Part shown: in pieces, positions 35,842-45,546 of the stretch | Position numbering within the stretch: position 1 is the stretch's first letter | Layout: each line of letters begins with the position of its first letter | Source: Marinagarivorans sp. | Lineage (GTDB): Bacteria > Pseudomonadota > Gammaproteobacteria > Pseudomonadales > Cellvibrionaceae | NCBI GenBank assembly: GCA_028281865.1 | Contig: JANQJB010000093.1 | Span: 91,939 to 155,938, forward strand | DNA length: 64,000 nt | Direction: 5' to 3' | Notes under the pieces: generated by a model | What the model saw: the letters and a program-made list of their open reading frames with translations, nothing else | The model's database searches: none | What the model was told of the DNA's origin: nothing | Position numbers and translations under genes: made by a program

Positions 35842-37326
35842 CTACCAACGAACTAGCCGTCGCCAGCCGATAACGATACTAATAATTGAAAAGCTCAGCC
35901 CAAGGATACTTAACACGACAACTATCACGTCCCAGAGTGGCCGGTGATAGATCAGAAAAGTAAAATCTAGGCTGTGCAGGCCGTTATAGAGCCAGCGTTG
36001 TATACGATGCAATCGTGTTTGATGGGCTATGATTTCTCCACTTTTAACATCGATATAAAGCCAACTTTGATCTGTGTTATCAAAACGCAAGCGTAAAACA
36101 GGTAATGGTTTCCTGCGTTCATGATGGGAATAATAATAAAGGTCGTAACGATCAAGTTTTTGTTCTTCGACTAGCCGAGTTTCTGCGTGATAGGACTCCA
36201 TGGTGTTGATCACTGAGCGTCTGACCCTGCCTAGCAGCTCCTCTTTGCCGTGCCAGTTATTGTGCAAAATGGTTTGATAATCATAAGCAGCCGACATAGC
36301 AACATGATAAGTTTTGCCTCCCAGCCACTGCCAATGTATTTCTTTGACTCCGGGAAATTGCTGCAAATGATCCTGTAATCGCAAGAGTTGTTTTTGTTGA
36401 TCAACCGGCTCTTTTGTTCCGCGTATACGCTGCTGTAAATCAGCGTAGGATTGGTTGGGCGTAAACAACGACCAGGGGTTCATTGACATCAGGCCGCTGA
36501 ACATAAATGTGGTGAGAAAGAACATACAACCCAGACCTAAAAGGTGGTGCCATTTCATCATACCGCGATAAGGCGTCACGTCTTTGCCACGATATCGTTT
36601 GCGTAATCGCAAGCGCATAAATCCAGCAATCGTGCCGGTAAAGATCGATACCAAACCGATCAGAGATAACACTACAATCACCCAATGCCAGACACTGACG
36701 TGACGACGCAGTTGCATCGGATAAATCCAGTGCAAATTGGCGCCCAGCCAGTTCCAAAAACGCTCGTTACGGTTTGTATCCCGAACGACTTCACCTGTGA
36801 CAGAAGAAATATAGAGTCTAGTACTAGCGGGATCGTGCAGCGCGACTTTATACAGCGGGCGATGTTTGTGAAGACTGCCTGATACTGTCCATTGATCCAT
36901 ATCGACGCGATCGAGCACAGTAGCAGTTTGTGTTGAATCAATATCGAGAAACTGTTGATAAACCTGCGCCGCTTTCAAGGCTTGTGATTCACTGATACTG
37001 CGCAGGTACTCGCCGGAATCGGCAAACTGAATTTTTTGTAAACCCGACACAGTTTCCAATAAATAAGCGGGGCGCCCAAGAATACTACTGAGCCGCAAGG
37101 ATTTAATAGAGTCGTCGGCATTAATTGAACGTGTTAAATTCTCAGGCGTCACTCTGATGGTGCTTGCTTGCAAACCGGGAAGACCGGCAAGGCGTTCCGC
37201 CACCGTCAGCGACGGAAAGCCTACGTACATCATCACGACACCGGAGGCAAACCACATTACCACCAGCAGACACATACCGATGCCAAGCCACCGATGGGTG
37301 AGGTAAAGCCAGCGCTTCCACTTCAT
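35842..37326 (-). CDS. PepSY-associated transmembrane protein
   Basis: A 494-aa inner-membrane protein. It has a N-terminal helix (about 8-33: THRWLGIGMCLLVVMWFASG), periplasmic PepSY-like stretches, further helices near 210-235 and 265-285, and a C-terminal pair (about 455-485). HRWLG and HHLLG-type histidines are typical of PepSY_TM proteins, which sit next to siderophore receptors and are proposed to reduce or release iron in the periplasm. It lies 17 bases after the TonB receptor gene, so it is probably in the same operon. Confidence 0.87.
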   Translation of the reverse strand: MKWKRWLYLTHRWLGIGMCLLVVMWFASGVVMMYVGFPSLTVAERLAGLPGLQASTIRVTPENLTRSINADDSIKSLRLSSILGRPAYLLETVSGLQKIQFADSGEYLRSISESQALKAAQVYQQFLDIDSTQTATVLDRVDMDQWTVSGSLHKHRPLYKVALHDPASTRLYISSVTGEVVRDTNRNERFWNWLGANLHWIYPMQLRRHVSVWHWVIVVLSLIGLVSIFTGTIAGFMRLRLRKRYRGKDVTPYRGMMKWHHLLGLGCMFFLTTFMFSGLMSMNPWSLFTPNQSYADLQQRIRGTKEPVDQQKQLLRLQDHLQQFPGVKEIHWQWLGGKTYHVAMSAAYDYQTILHNNWHGKEELLGRVRRSVINTMESYHAETRLVEEQKLDRYDLYYYSHHERRKPLPVLRLRFDNTDQSWLYIDVKSGEIIAHQTRLHRIQRWLYNGLHSLDFTFLIYHRPLWDVIVVVLSILGLSFSIISIVIGWRRLVRW

Positions 37327-37343
37327 CCGTTAGCGTCCGCTGA

Positions 37344-39470
37344 TTAAAACCGGTAATTCAGGCTCAGTTCACCAGTACGGCCGTCTCCCAAAATCCATTG
37401 GTTGCCGTAAGGCGCCAACACATAGTCATCTGTATCGGTGAGGTTTTTACCGCGTAAGCGCAGGCTCATTGCGTCGTTGACAGACCACGTTATGGCTGTA
37501 TCCCAAACAGTGTAATCAGGCAACTCAGCGGTATTGGCATCATTCAGATAGCGTTCGCCCACGTGGCGTGCCCCTCCTGCAACTGACAAGCTATCGTTCA
37601 CCTGCCAGGTTAACCACAAATTGGCCGTTTGTTCCGGCACACCGCGGGGCGTATTACCACTGTAGTCATTTCCACGACTGATAAATTCAGCGTACTCGGG
37701 CTCAGTAAGTGCGATATTTAAATCCACGCTGAAATTGTCTAGTGGTAACCAGAAAACCTCTAGCTCAGCACCGCGCGATGTTTGTTCGCCAATCTGACGT
37801 GTCTCGCCAAATTCTTCACTGAGTAGATCTGATTTAGTGATGTCGTACAGAGCCAATGTATATTGCAGACGCCCTTCAAGTAACTGCTGCTTGATACCCA
37901 CTTCAATCTGCTCCCCCTCGGCCAGCTCTAACGAGGGGTTGGTGGCGCTGAGGATGGACTGGATACTGTCCACCGCTGTGCTGAACTGCGCATAGAGGGT
38001 GCTGTTTTCGGTGAATTTATATACCGTGCCCAGACGCCAGCTGATGCCATCAAGATCTAGGTCAATGGTGCCAGCTGTCTGACCATTGCTGCGAGCCAAA
38101 TCAACACGTTCGTAATCAATCTCGTCGTAGCGGATACCTGCAACAAGCGACCACTGATTGTTAATAGTCAGGACGTCATCAATAAAAAGCGCATATTGGA
38201 AGGTGTCTGTATCGAAATCACGCGTGGTTTCGTCGACGACACCATCAGCCCAGTAGCCGGGGGCCGGGTTCAATAAATTAACAGGGGTCATTCCATCATA
38301 GGGGGAGTTATTGGTATGGCCAAAATCTATCTGGTTAAACTCGGCCCCAATACTAAGACGGTTATCCATGCCGCCAATAGCAAAATCAAACAGCAGGTCG
38401 GAGCGGTTACCGAGTTGCTCTTGTTCATGCAGAATTTCCAAATAGAAAGACCGGTCAACCTGGCCGGTGTCCGCGTTGAAGTCGTAGGACTCAACATTGC
38501 GCCAGTGACGATCTACTTCCATGTAATAGGTATCGTTACGCAGGCGCAGGTTGTCGCTTATCTGCCACTCAATGTGCAGGCGTGGCCAGGTATCCTGATA
38601 CTCCACCAGACCGTCCTTAACATTGTAGTTATTGCGACGGATCTCGTCGGGAACACTGCCGTCAACCAGCGGTGTTCCCCAATAGGGTGCGGAGTCAGTG
38701 TCAGCGTAGTCAATGCTGAAAACAGCTGAAAAATCCTCATTCGGTTGAAACAGCAGTGAACCGGATACAGCGGTACGCTGCTCATCGGCACGATCGCCAT
38801 AGCCATCGGTATTGTGATTGACGATATCAAAACGGTAACCGACAGTGTCCGTCAGACCGCCACCACTGCCAAAGGCAAGGCGTTGCAAATTATTGCTGCC
38901 AAGGGTCAGATCGATTTCATTGCCGATGGAGTCAAGCGTTGGTTTTTTGGGGACGTAATTCACCGTTGCACCAATAGCGCCGACACCGTTAATGACTGAC
39001 CCAGGACCGCGAAGCACTTCCACGCGTTCTACCGTCCAGGTATCAGCGGGGAAGCTAACGGTGCCAGCCCCAATGTAAAGGCGGGTGCCGTCGTAGGCGT
39101 AAACAACGGAACTATGGCCACTGAAACCACGTACCGAGGTGGCTGTACCGCCGTTGCCTGGGCTGGCGCTGGAGGCAAAACCCGTCGCGCGGGTTACAGC
39201 TGCTAAGCCAGAAAAATCCCCTTTGATTTCAATCGATTCTTTATCAATAATTTCCACACTGGCCGGCGTGTCGAGAATACTCAGCCCCAGACGGCCAGAA
39301 GCATCGTGTTTTTCTTCCAGTGAAAGGCCGTTGCGATCAATCGCTTGCCCCTCCACTTCGACAATTTCGATAATTTTGTCTCCCCGTTCTTCAGCAAACA
39401 GCGAGACGCTAGTAAGGCACGATGCACCCAGTAAACTAGCGTGTAAAAAAAGATTTTTTTGTTTAAACAT
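37344..39470 (-). CDS. TonB-dependent siderophore receptor
   Basis: About 708 aa from the preferred start at 39470, where a signal peptide begins (MFKQKNLFLHASLLGASCLT) and the site GGGGA precedes the ATG. Longer starts up to 39650 add 60 residues without signal character. The plug domain has SVRGFSGHSSVVYAYDGTRL and RVEVLRGPGSVINGVGAIGATVNYV, and the barrel ends in a terminal Phe (LSLNYRF). It resembles FhuE/FoxA-type siderophore receptors; the ligand is not assigned. Neighbour: the PepSY gene. Confidence 0.92.
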   Translation of the reverse strand: MFKQKNLFLHASLLGASCLTSVSLFAEERGDKIIEIVEVEGQAIDRNGLSLEEKHDASGRLGLSILDTPASVEIIDKESIEIKGDFSGLAAVTRATGFASSASPGNGGTATSVRGFSGHSSVVYAYDGTRLYIGAGTVSFPADTWTVERVEVLRGPGSVINGVGAIGATVNYVPKKPTLDSIGNEIDLTLGSNNLQRLAFGSGGGLTDTVGYRFDIVNHNTDGYGDRADEQRTAVSGSLLFQPNEDFSAVFSIDYADTDSAPYWGTPLVDGSVPDEIRRNNYNVKDGLVEYQDTWPRLHIEWQISDNLRLRNDTYYMEVDRHWRNVESYDFNADTGQVDRSFYLEILHEQEQLGNRSDLLFDFAIGGMDNRLSIGAEFNQIDFGHTNNSPYDGMTPVNLLNPAPGYWADGVVDETTRDFDTDTFQYALFIDDVLTINNQWSLVAGIRYDEIDYERVDLARSNGQTAGTIDLDLDGISWRLGTVYKFTENSTLYAQFSTAVDSIQSILSATNPSLELAEGEQIEVGIKQQLLEGRLQYTLALYDITKSDLLSEEFGETRQIGEQTSRGAELEVFWLPLDNFSVDLNIALTEPEYAEFISRGNDYSGNTPRGVPEQTANLWLTWQVNDSLSVAGGARHVGERYLNDANTAELPDYTVWDTAITWSVNDAMSLRLRGKNLTDTDDYVLAPYGNQWILGDGRTGELSLNYRF

Positions 39471-40034
39471 TGTAATCCCCAAACATGGTCGAATTTCATG
39501 CATGATTGAGGGAGGAGAAACACAAGCTGGCCTACACAAAGGTGCATAGTCCCGGCGTACGAAGCCCTCCGCTTCATCTTTGCTTTTTAAGTGATTGTTA
39601 CTCGCGAGAAAGTGGAGGAAGTATTTGCACAGGAGACCACAGTACAACACAGAATGTCATAGCGATAATCACCCCAAAGCCCGCCGCTTCACAGTCATAA
39701 CTTTGCGTGTGAAACTAAAAAGTGAGTGTTTCACCAGGCCGGTATCGGGCTTGAGAATTTTATAAATTCCGGACCGTTGCGGGGGCAGCGATGGCATTGT
39801 CAACGGCGGCCAGTGATCACTGCCAAAAACTATTGGCAGAGGATAATGCCGCGACTCACCACACTTCCCGTTTACCCTACCCCAGAACGCCCTGGCGAAG
39901 GACGAACGAGCAGGCACCTGTTGCAGGGCGCGGAGTATAGCCTATGTTTTTTCTCAGCGGCAAATAGCTTTTGCATTCGGCCAAAAAGTCTAGTGTTTCC
40001 TTTGAACCTTCCGCTTCGAAGCGCAACGTTATTT
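39471..40034. other. Intergenic region upstream of the TonB receptor
   Basis: A 564-base gap between the receptor gene and the LysR-type gene; both are on the minus strand. No coding frame is convincing. A loose Fur-box-like sequence, TCATAGCGATAATCA (39657-39671), lies about 190 bases upstream of the receptor start; it matches the Fur consensus only partly, so iron control is suspected from function more than from this site. No clear terminator was seen after the LysR-type gene. Confidence 0.35.
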
Positions 40035-40976
40035 TTATCCATTAACAAAATACTGCTCTAGCTTGGCGTAGTGGTTTATAGCATGCTCCTTAATAATTTT
40101 ATTAACATGACCACGTATCCACATTAGACCACCATCTTTCTCCTGTCGTTTATGCCAAAAACTGCTCACCTGGGGCCCGGGAATCGGGAAGGGTGGTTTA
40201 ACAACGGCGACTCGACGGCTAAAAATCGCCTCCTCGACGGCAGTTGGAGGAACGACTGCAATTAAATCACTGTTTTCTACCAAGCTAGGCATTACCGAGA
40301 AATGATTGACCGACATAGCGATGCGACGTTGTTTGCCCTGTTGCGCTAGTATTTGATCGGTAACGCCGGTCACATCACCAGAGAGAGAAACCAGCAAATG
40401 AGGCGCATCAACAAATTCATCAATCGTCATATTCGGTTTTGCCAGAGGATGATCTTTGCGCATGATGCAAACATATTCTGGAGTAAATAAGTATTGACCA
40501 TGAATAACCACGGAATTTAAATTGCTAGAACCAATCATGAGATCGACTTCAGCATCATTTAATACTTGCTCACCGTTGACGATGGTGTAAGGAACAGCGT
40601 GAATATTAATTTGGGGGGCTTCGGCTTCGATAATCGCACGCAGGGGCTGCCATGCAATATCCACAACTGCACTTGGAATAGCGAGTTTAAAGGTTCTGGT
40701 TGATGTGGCCGGATCAAATTGATGGGGCTCAACCGCATCGTTTAGGATCTGTATTGGTGCTCGAATCTGTGACCATAAATTTTGCGCAAATAGTGTTGGC
40801 TGTATGTTGCGTCCTTCCTTAACAAATAGTTCGTCTTTCCAAATAGTACGCATTCGCGAGACTGAATTAGAGACTGCAGGCTGAGTTAGCGACAAGCGCT
40901 CCGCAGCCCTTGTAATAGAGCCTTCCGTCATAATCGCATCAAATATCATTAACAAGCCTAAATCGTGGGTACGCAT
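40035..40976 (-). CDS. LysR-family transcriptional regulator
   Basis: A 313-aa protein with an N-terminal winged HTH (SITRAAERLSLTQPAVSNSV, SRMRTIWKDELFVKEGRNIQ) and a LysR effector domain. It is divergent from an RND efflux operon, the arrangement of MexT and mexEF-oprN in Pseudomonas, so it is probably the pump's activator. Direct MexT orthology is not claimed. Confidence 0.88.
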   Translation of the reverse strand: MRTHDLGLLMIFDAIMTEGSITRAAERLSLTQPAVSNSVSRMRTIWKDELFVKEGRNIQPTLFAQNLWSQIRAPIQILNDAVEPHQFDPATSTRTFKLAIPSAVVDIAWQPLRAIIEAEAPQINIHAVPYTIVNGEQVLNDAEVDLMIGSSNLNSVVIHGQYLFTPEYVCIMRKDHPLAKPNMTIDEFVDAPHLLVSLSGDVTGVTDQILAQQGKQRRIAMSVNHFSVMPSLVENSDLIAVVPPTAVEEAIFSRRVAVVKPPFPIPGPQVSSFWHKRQEKDGGLMWIRGHVNKIIKEHAINHYAKLEQYFVNG

Positions 40977-41096
40977 GGCTTTACCTCGCTTAAACCATTC
41001 AAAAAAATGATGTATTGCATATAATTATATAATTTTTATTATACAATCGCGAGGATCATACTGCTCTCATACACCACTATTTTGTTGAGGAGCAAA
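40977..41096. promoter_or_regulatory. Divergent promoter/operator region of the LysR gene and RND operon
   Basis: A 120-base AT-rich region between the divergent starts. It contains a perfect 12-bp palindrome ATATAATTATAT (41019-41030), with TATAAT inside it and TATACAAT at 41040-41047. LysR regulators usually bind inverted T-N11-A sites in such regions. The ribosome-binding site of the pump operon (GAGGAG) precedes the ATG at 41097. Confidence 0.4.
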
Positions 41097-42365
41097 ATGA
41101 TGAAACTTTCCAATCCAATCAAGAGCCTCGCGCTCGCTTCCATCGCCATCGCGTTGAGTGCTTGTGGCGTCGATAAATCAGCAGAACCAAGCCCAATTGC
41201 ACCCGAAGTATCCGTTGCAAAAGTTGTCCATGAGCGTTTGACAGAGTGGGATACTTTCACAGGTCGCTTAGAAGCACCGCAAACCGTAGACCTCCGCCCT
41301 AGAGTCTCCGGCTACATTGAGAGAGTCTCATTTGAAGAAGGCGATATCGTCAATGCCGGTGAGCCCTTATTTTTTATTGATGATCGCCCGTTCAAAGCCG
41401 AAGTTGATCGTCGTGAGGCCACATGGCAATCAGCTATGGCCAAATTGAAGCTCGCAGAATCTGAATTTAAGCGAGCCGAGAAATTGATTGCCCGCGATGC
41501 TATTTCTGTGGAGTTAATGGATAACCGTCGATCAAGCTTGCGCGCGGCAGAGGCAAGTGCAAAGTCTGCTAAAGCCTCGCTGGATTTAGCAAAACTAGAA
41601 CTGAGTTATACACAAGTCGACGCTCCCATTACGGGCCGTGTTTCTCGGGCGTTGATCACCGAAGGCAACTATATCGCCGCAGGTAAATCCATACTGACTC
41701 GCTTGGTATCGACGGATAAAGTTTATGCTTATTTCGATGCTGACGAGCAAACTTATCTCAACTACGTCAAATTAGCGAAGGCCGGCGAACGCCCTAGTTC
41801 TCGCAGCCATAAAAACCTTGTTCTAATGGGACTAGCAAACGACAACGGTTTCCCTCATCAGGGCCATATCGATTTTGTTGATAACGAGATCAACCCTACC
41901 AGCGGAACAATTCGAGGCCGCGCCGTGTTTGACAATAGCGACAGCGGGTTTATTCCCGGTTTATTCGCACGGATCAGATTGGCTGGCAGTGCGAGTTATA
42001 AAGGTATTTTAATTGATGATAAAGCCATTGGTACCGACTTAAATAATAAATTTGTTTTGGTGCTTAACGACGATAATCATGTGGCCTATCGTGCTGTTAC
42101 GCTTGGCGAAAAAATAAATGGTTTACGTATTGTCAAATCAGGACTTACCGCCAACGATACTATCGTAGTTAACGGCCTGCAAAGAGTTCGGCCTGGCTCC
42201 GCCGTTACACCCGTTAACGTGGATATGACCAGTGCAGAAAACCTGGCCGCTTTACGAAATCAACAACGCGAGATCGACGCGAGTACTTCGCCGACCTTAG
42301 TCACTGAAAGTACATCTGGAAATTTAAAAGCCAACGCAATTACTCACAATGTAGTCGGAGGCTAA
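41097..42365 (+). CDS. RND efflux periplasmic adaptor (MexE/AcrA-like)
   Basis: About 422 aa from ATG 41097. A lipobox LSAC follows a hydrophobic signal, so it is a periplasmic lipoprotein. The adaptor core has VDLRPRVSGYIERVSFEEGD and VNAGEPLFFIDDRPF (lipoyl half motif), a helical hairpin (about 95-165) and APITGRVSRALITEGNYI (second half). It links the inner-membrane pump to the outer-membrane channel. An in-frame TTG at 41082 is less likely because of the GAGGAG site placed for 41097. First gene of a three-gene pump operon. Confidence 0.93.
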   Translation: MMKLSNPIKSLALASIAIALSACGVDKSAEPSPIAPEVSVAKVVHERLTEWDTFTGRLEAPQTVDLRPRVSGYIERVSFEEGDIVNAGEPLFFIDDRPFKAEVDRREATWQSAMAKLKLAESEFKRAEKLIARDAISVELMDNRRSSLRAAEASAKSAKASLDLAKLELSYTQVDAPITGRVSRALITEGNYIAAGKSILTRLVSTDKVYAYFDADEQTYLNYVKLAKAGERPSSRSHKNLVLMGLANDNGFPHQGHIDFVDNEINPTSGTIRGRAVFDNSDSGFIPGLFARIRLAGSASYKGILIDDKAIGTDLNNKFVLVLNDDNHVAYRAVTLGEKINGLRIVKSGLTANDTIVVNGLQRVRPGSAVTPVNVDMTSAENLAALRNQQREIDASTSPTLVTESTSGNLKANAITHNVVGG

Positions 42366-42366
42366 G

Positions 42367-45300
42367 ATGAACTTTTCAAACTTTTTTATACAGCGACCCA
42401 TTTTTGCCGGTGTGCTCTCGCTAATGATTTTTATTGCAGGCGCACTTTCACTTAACAAGTTACCCATTACTGAATATCCGAATGTGGTGCCACCAACGGT
42501 AGTGGTCACCGCTAATTACCCTGGTGCAAACCCCAAAGTTATTGCTGAAACTGTTGCCTCGCCTTTGGAGCAAGAAATTAATGGCGTAGAAGACATGTTG
42601 TATATGTCTTCACAAGCTACCGGCGATGGACGCATGACTTTGACGCTGACTTTTGCGATTGGAACTGATCCCGACCAAGCGACAACTCTAGTGCAAAACC
42701 GGGTGAACCGCGCACTGCCACGCTTGCCGCAAGAGGTGCAACGCCTCGGCGTCATTACGCAAAAATCATCACCCGATTTAACTATGGTGGTCCACATTAC
42801 ATCCCCTAGCGATCGTTATGATATGTTGTACTTGTCGAATTATGCTCGCTTAAATGTCAAAGATGAGTTAGCGCGTATTGATGGTGTCGGCGATGTGCAA
42901 TTATTTGGCGCCGGTGAATTTTCGATGCGAGTATGGCTCGACCCGGAGAAAGTCGCTAATCTCGGCTTAAACCCAAGCGATATTGCAAACTCTATTCGAG
43001 AACAAAATCAACAAGCAGCTGCCGGCTCGCTAGGCGCACAGCCCACAGGCGATAATGACTTTCAGCTATTGATCAATGTTCAAGGACGCCTTACTTCCGA
43101 AGAAGAATTCTCCAATATTATTATTAAAGTGGATGAAAACGGAGCGGTTGCGCGTTTAGGTGATGTCGCACGTATCGAGTTAGGCTCCAACGCTTATGCG
43201 CTGCGTTCACTGCTCGATAATAAACCCGCTGTTGCGTTGCCGATCTTTCAAGCTCCAGGTTCCAATGCGATAAAAATTTCTGACGACGTACGCGCTCGTA
43301 TGGCGGAATTAGAACTTACTTTTCCGGACGAAGTAGGTTACAGCATTGTCTATGATCCAACCGTTTTTGTGCGCGGGTCTATCGACGCTGTGATTACAAC
43401 CTTGCTTGAAGCCGTGGCACTCGTCGTACTCGTTGTTGTGTTGTTTTTACAAACATGGCGTGCCTCCATCATTCCTTTAGTTGCCGTGCCTGTTTCATTA
43501 GTCGGTACCCTCTCCATCATGCATTTACTCGGTTTTAGTTTAAATGCTCTATCTCTCTTTGGTCTGGTTCTCGCAATTGGTATTGTCGTCGATGATGCCA
43601 TCGTCGTGGTGGAAAATGTTGAGCGCAATATTCAGGAAGGGCTAAATCCTATTGACGCGACGAAAAAAGCCATGACAGAAGTGACAGGTCCTATTATCGC
43701 CATTACTTTGGTATTGGTTGCTGTGTTTGTGCCCACTGCATTTATGTCAGGTTTAACCGGACAATTTTATAAACAGTTCGCTTTAACTATTACCATTTCG
43801 ACAATTATTTCGGCGATCAATTCTCTAACATTAAGCCCTGCATTATCAGCGATATTATTAAAGCCACACGATGCACCTAAAGATCGCTTGACTAAAATTA
43901 TCGATAAAATTTTCGGGCGTTATGTTTTTAATCCATTCAATCGCCTTTTTAAAAGCTCAGCTGCAGGCTATCAAAAAGGTATCGGTAAATTAGTACGCAT
44001 GAGCGCTATTGTGCTCGTTCTTTACGCCGGTTTAATGGGATTAACCTACCACCAATTTAGCTCTACTCCGACAGGTTATGTACCGGGGCAAGATAAAATG
44101 TACCTCGTTTCTTTTGCTCAATTACCTGACGCCGCGTCATTGGAAAGAACGGAAGATGTTATTCGTCAAATGTCTAAAATTGCTCTAGAGCATCCAGGTG
44201 TTGTTTCTGCGGTTGCATTTCCCGGGCTCAATATTAATGGCTTTACGAATAGCTCTAGTAGCGGCATCGTCTTTGTGACCTTGGATAATTTTAAAGACCG
44301 CACCACTGACGAATTATCAGCGCATGCGATTGCACAATCACTAAATCAGCAGTTTGCGCAAATCCAAGATGCCTTTATCGCTATTTTTCCTCCACCACCC
44401 GTACAAGGTCTGGGAACGATTGGCGGCTTTCGTTTGCAAATTCAAGATAAAGCGAATTTAGGCTACGAAGAGCTTTATAAAGTAACGCAAGAAGTGATGC
44501 AAAAAGCTTGGCAAGCACCTGAATTAACAGGTGTATTTAGCAGCTATCAAGTTAATGTACCACAACTCGATGTCGACTTGGATCGCACTAAAGCTAAAAA
44601 TCAATTTGTGAATATTGATGAGGTATTCACCACCATGCAAGCCTATCTCGGTTCGCTTTATGTTAATGACTTCAATCAGTTCGGTCGCACTTATCAAGTT
44701 AATTTGCAAGCTGATGAACAATTTCGTCAGGAGCCTGATCAAATTAAACAGATTAAGGTACGTAATGCAGTTGGCGATATGGTACCTCTGGGATCATTTT
44801 TGAGCGTTAATGCAAGCGCCGGCCCTGATCGCGTAATGCACTACAACGGTTATACCACTGCAGAAATTAATGGCGGGCCAGCTCCCGGTTATAGCTCTGG
44901 TCAAGCTGAGGCCAAGATCAGCCAAATATTGGAAGAAACATTGCCTATCGGTATGGACTACGAATGGACTGAGCTTACCTACCAACAAAAACTTGCGGGT
45001 AATACATCACTGTTGATTTTTCCATTAATCATTATTTTAGTGTTTTTGGTTTTAGCAGCGCAGTACGAAAGCTTCTCTATGCCACTTGCCATTATTCTCA
45101 TTGTTCCCATGACTTTGCTGTCGTCCATGACAGGTGTAATTCTTACGGGTGGCGATAACAATGTGTTTACTCAAATTGGCTTTATCGTGCTGGTTGGGCT
45201 CGCCATGAAAAATGCCATTTTAATGGTTGAATTTGCCAAAGAATTAGAGGATCAAGGTAAAACAGCACTCGAGGCCATTAAAGAAGCCGGTAGATTGCGT

Positions 45301-45546
45301 TTACGCCCAATTTTAATGACGTCATTTGCTTTTATTATGGGCGTACTACCGATGGCAATATCCACCGGTGCAGGTGCAGAGATGCGACAAGCCATGGGCA
45401 TAGCCGTTTTTTCTGGAATGATTGGCGTCACTATTTTTGGTCTGATCTTAACGCCCGTATTTTATTATTTACTGCGCAGAGGCCGTAATAAAAGCCGAGA
45501 TAACTCGGTGATTGAAGCTGCAACTTCAAAGGAGGCATGGTCATGA
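42367..45546 (+). CDS. RND efflux pump inner-membrane transporter, HAE1 family (MexF-like)
   Basis: A 1059-aa twelve-helix proton-driven pump. The N-terminus NFFIQRPIFAGVLS and the proton-relay pair in GIVVDDAIVVVENVERN (about 405-420) are characteristic. Later blocks include LVGLAMKNAILMVEFAKE and RLRPILMTSFAFIMGVLPMA. It is the transporter subunit of a tripartite drug/solvent pump. The gene starts one base after the adaptor stop and overlaps the next gene by ten bases. Confidence 0.96.
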   Translation: MNFSNFFIQRPIFAGVLSLMIFIAGALSLNKLPITEYPNVVPPTVVVTANYPGANPKVIAETVASPLEQEINGVEDMLYMSSQATGDGRMTLTLTFAIGTDPDQATTLVQNRVNRALPRLPQEVQRLGVITQKSSPDLTMVVHITSPSDRYDMLYLSNYARLNVKDELARIDGVGDVQLFGAGEFSMRVWLDPEKVANLGLNPSDIANSIREQNQQAAAGSLGAQPTGDNDFQLLINVQGRLTSEEEFSNIIIKVDENGAVARLGDVARIELGSNAYALRSLLDNKPAVALPIFQAPGSNAIKISDDVRARMAELELTFPDEVGYSIVYDPTVFVRGSIDAVITTLLEAVALVVLVVVLFLQTWRASIIPLVAVPVSLVGTLSIMHLLGFSLNALSLFGLVLAIGIVVDDAIVVVENVERNIQEGLNPIDATKKAMTEVTGPIIAITLVLVAVFVPTAFMSGLTGQFYKQFALTITISTIISAINSLTLSPALSAILLKPHDAPKDRLTKIIDKIFGRYVFNPFNRLFKSSAAGYQKGIGKLVRMSAIVLVLYAGLMGLTYHQFSSTPTGYVPGQDKMYLVSFAQLPDAASLERTEDVIRQMSKIALEHPGVVSAVAFPGLNINGFTNSSSSGIVFVTLDNFKDRTTDELSAHAIAQSLNQQFAQIQDAFIAIFPPPPVQGLGTIGGFRLQIQDKANLGYEELYKVTQEVMQKAWQAPELTGVFSSYQVNVPQLDVDLDRTKAKNQFVNIDEVFTTMQAYLGSLYVNDFNQFGRTYQVNLQADEQFRQEPDQIKQIKVRNAVGDMVPLGSFLSVNASAGPDRVMHYNGYTTAEINGGPAPGYSSGQAEAKISQILEETLPIGMDYEWTELTYQQKLAGNTSLLIFPLIIILVFLVLAAQYESFSMPLAIILIVPMTLLSSMTGVILTGGDNNVFTQIGFIVLVGLAMKNAILMVEFAKELEDQGKTALEAIKEAGRLRLRPILMTSFAFIMGVLPMAISTGAGAEMRQAMGIAVFSGMIGVTIFGLILTPVFYYLLRRGRNKSRDNSVIEAATSKEAWS

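Noticed and set aside
39657..39671. Fur box upstream of the TonB receptor
   Set aside because: Only a partial match to the consensus, and too far from the start to call with confidence; mentioned only as a possibility.
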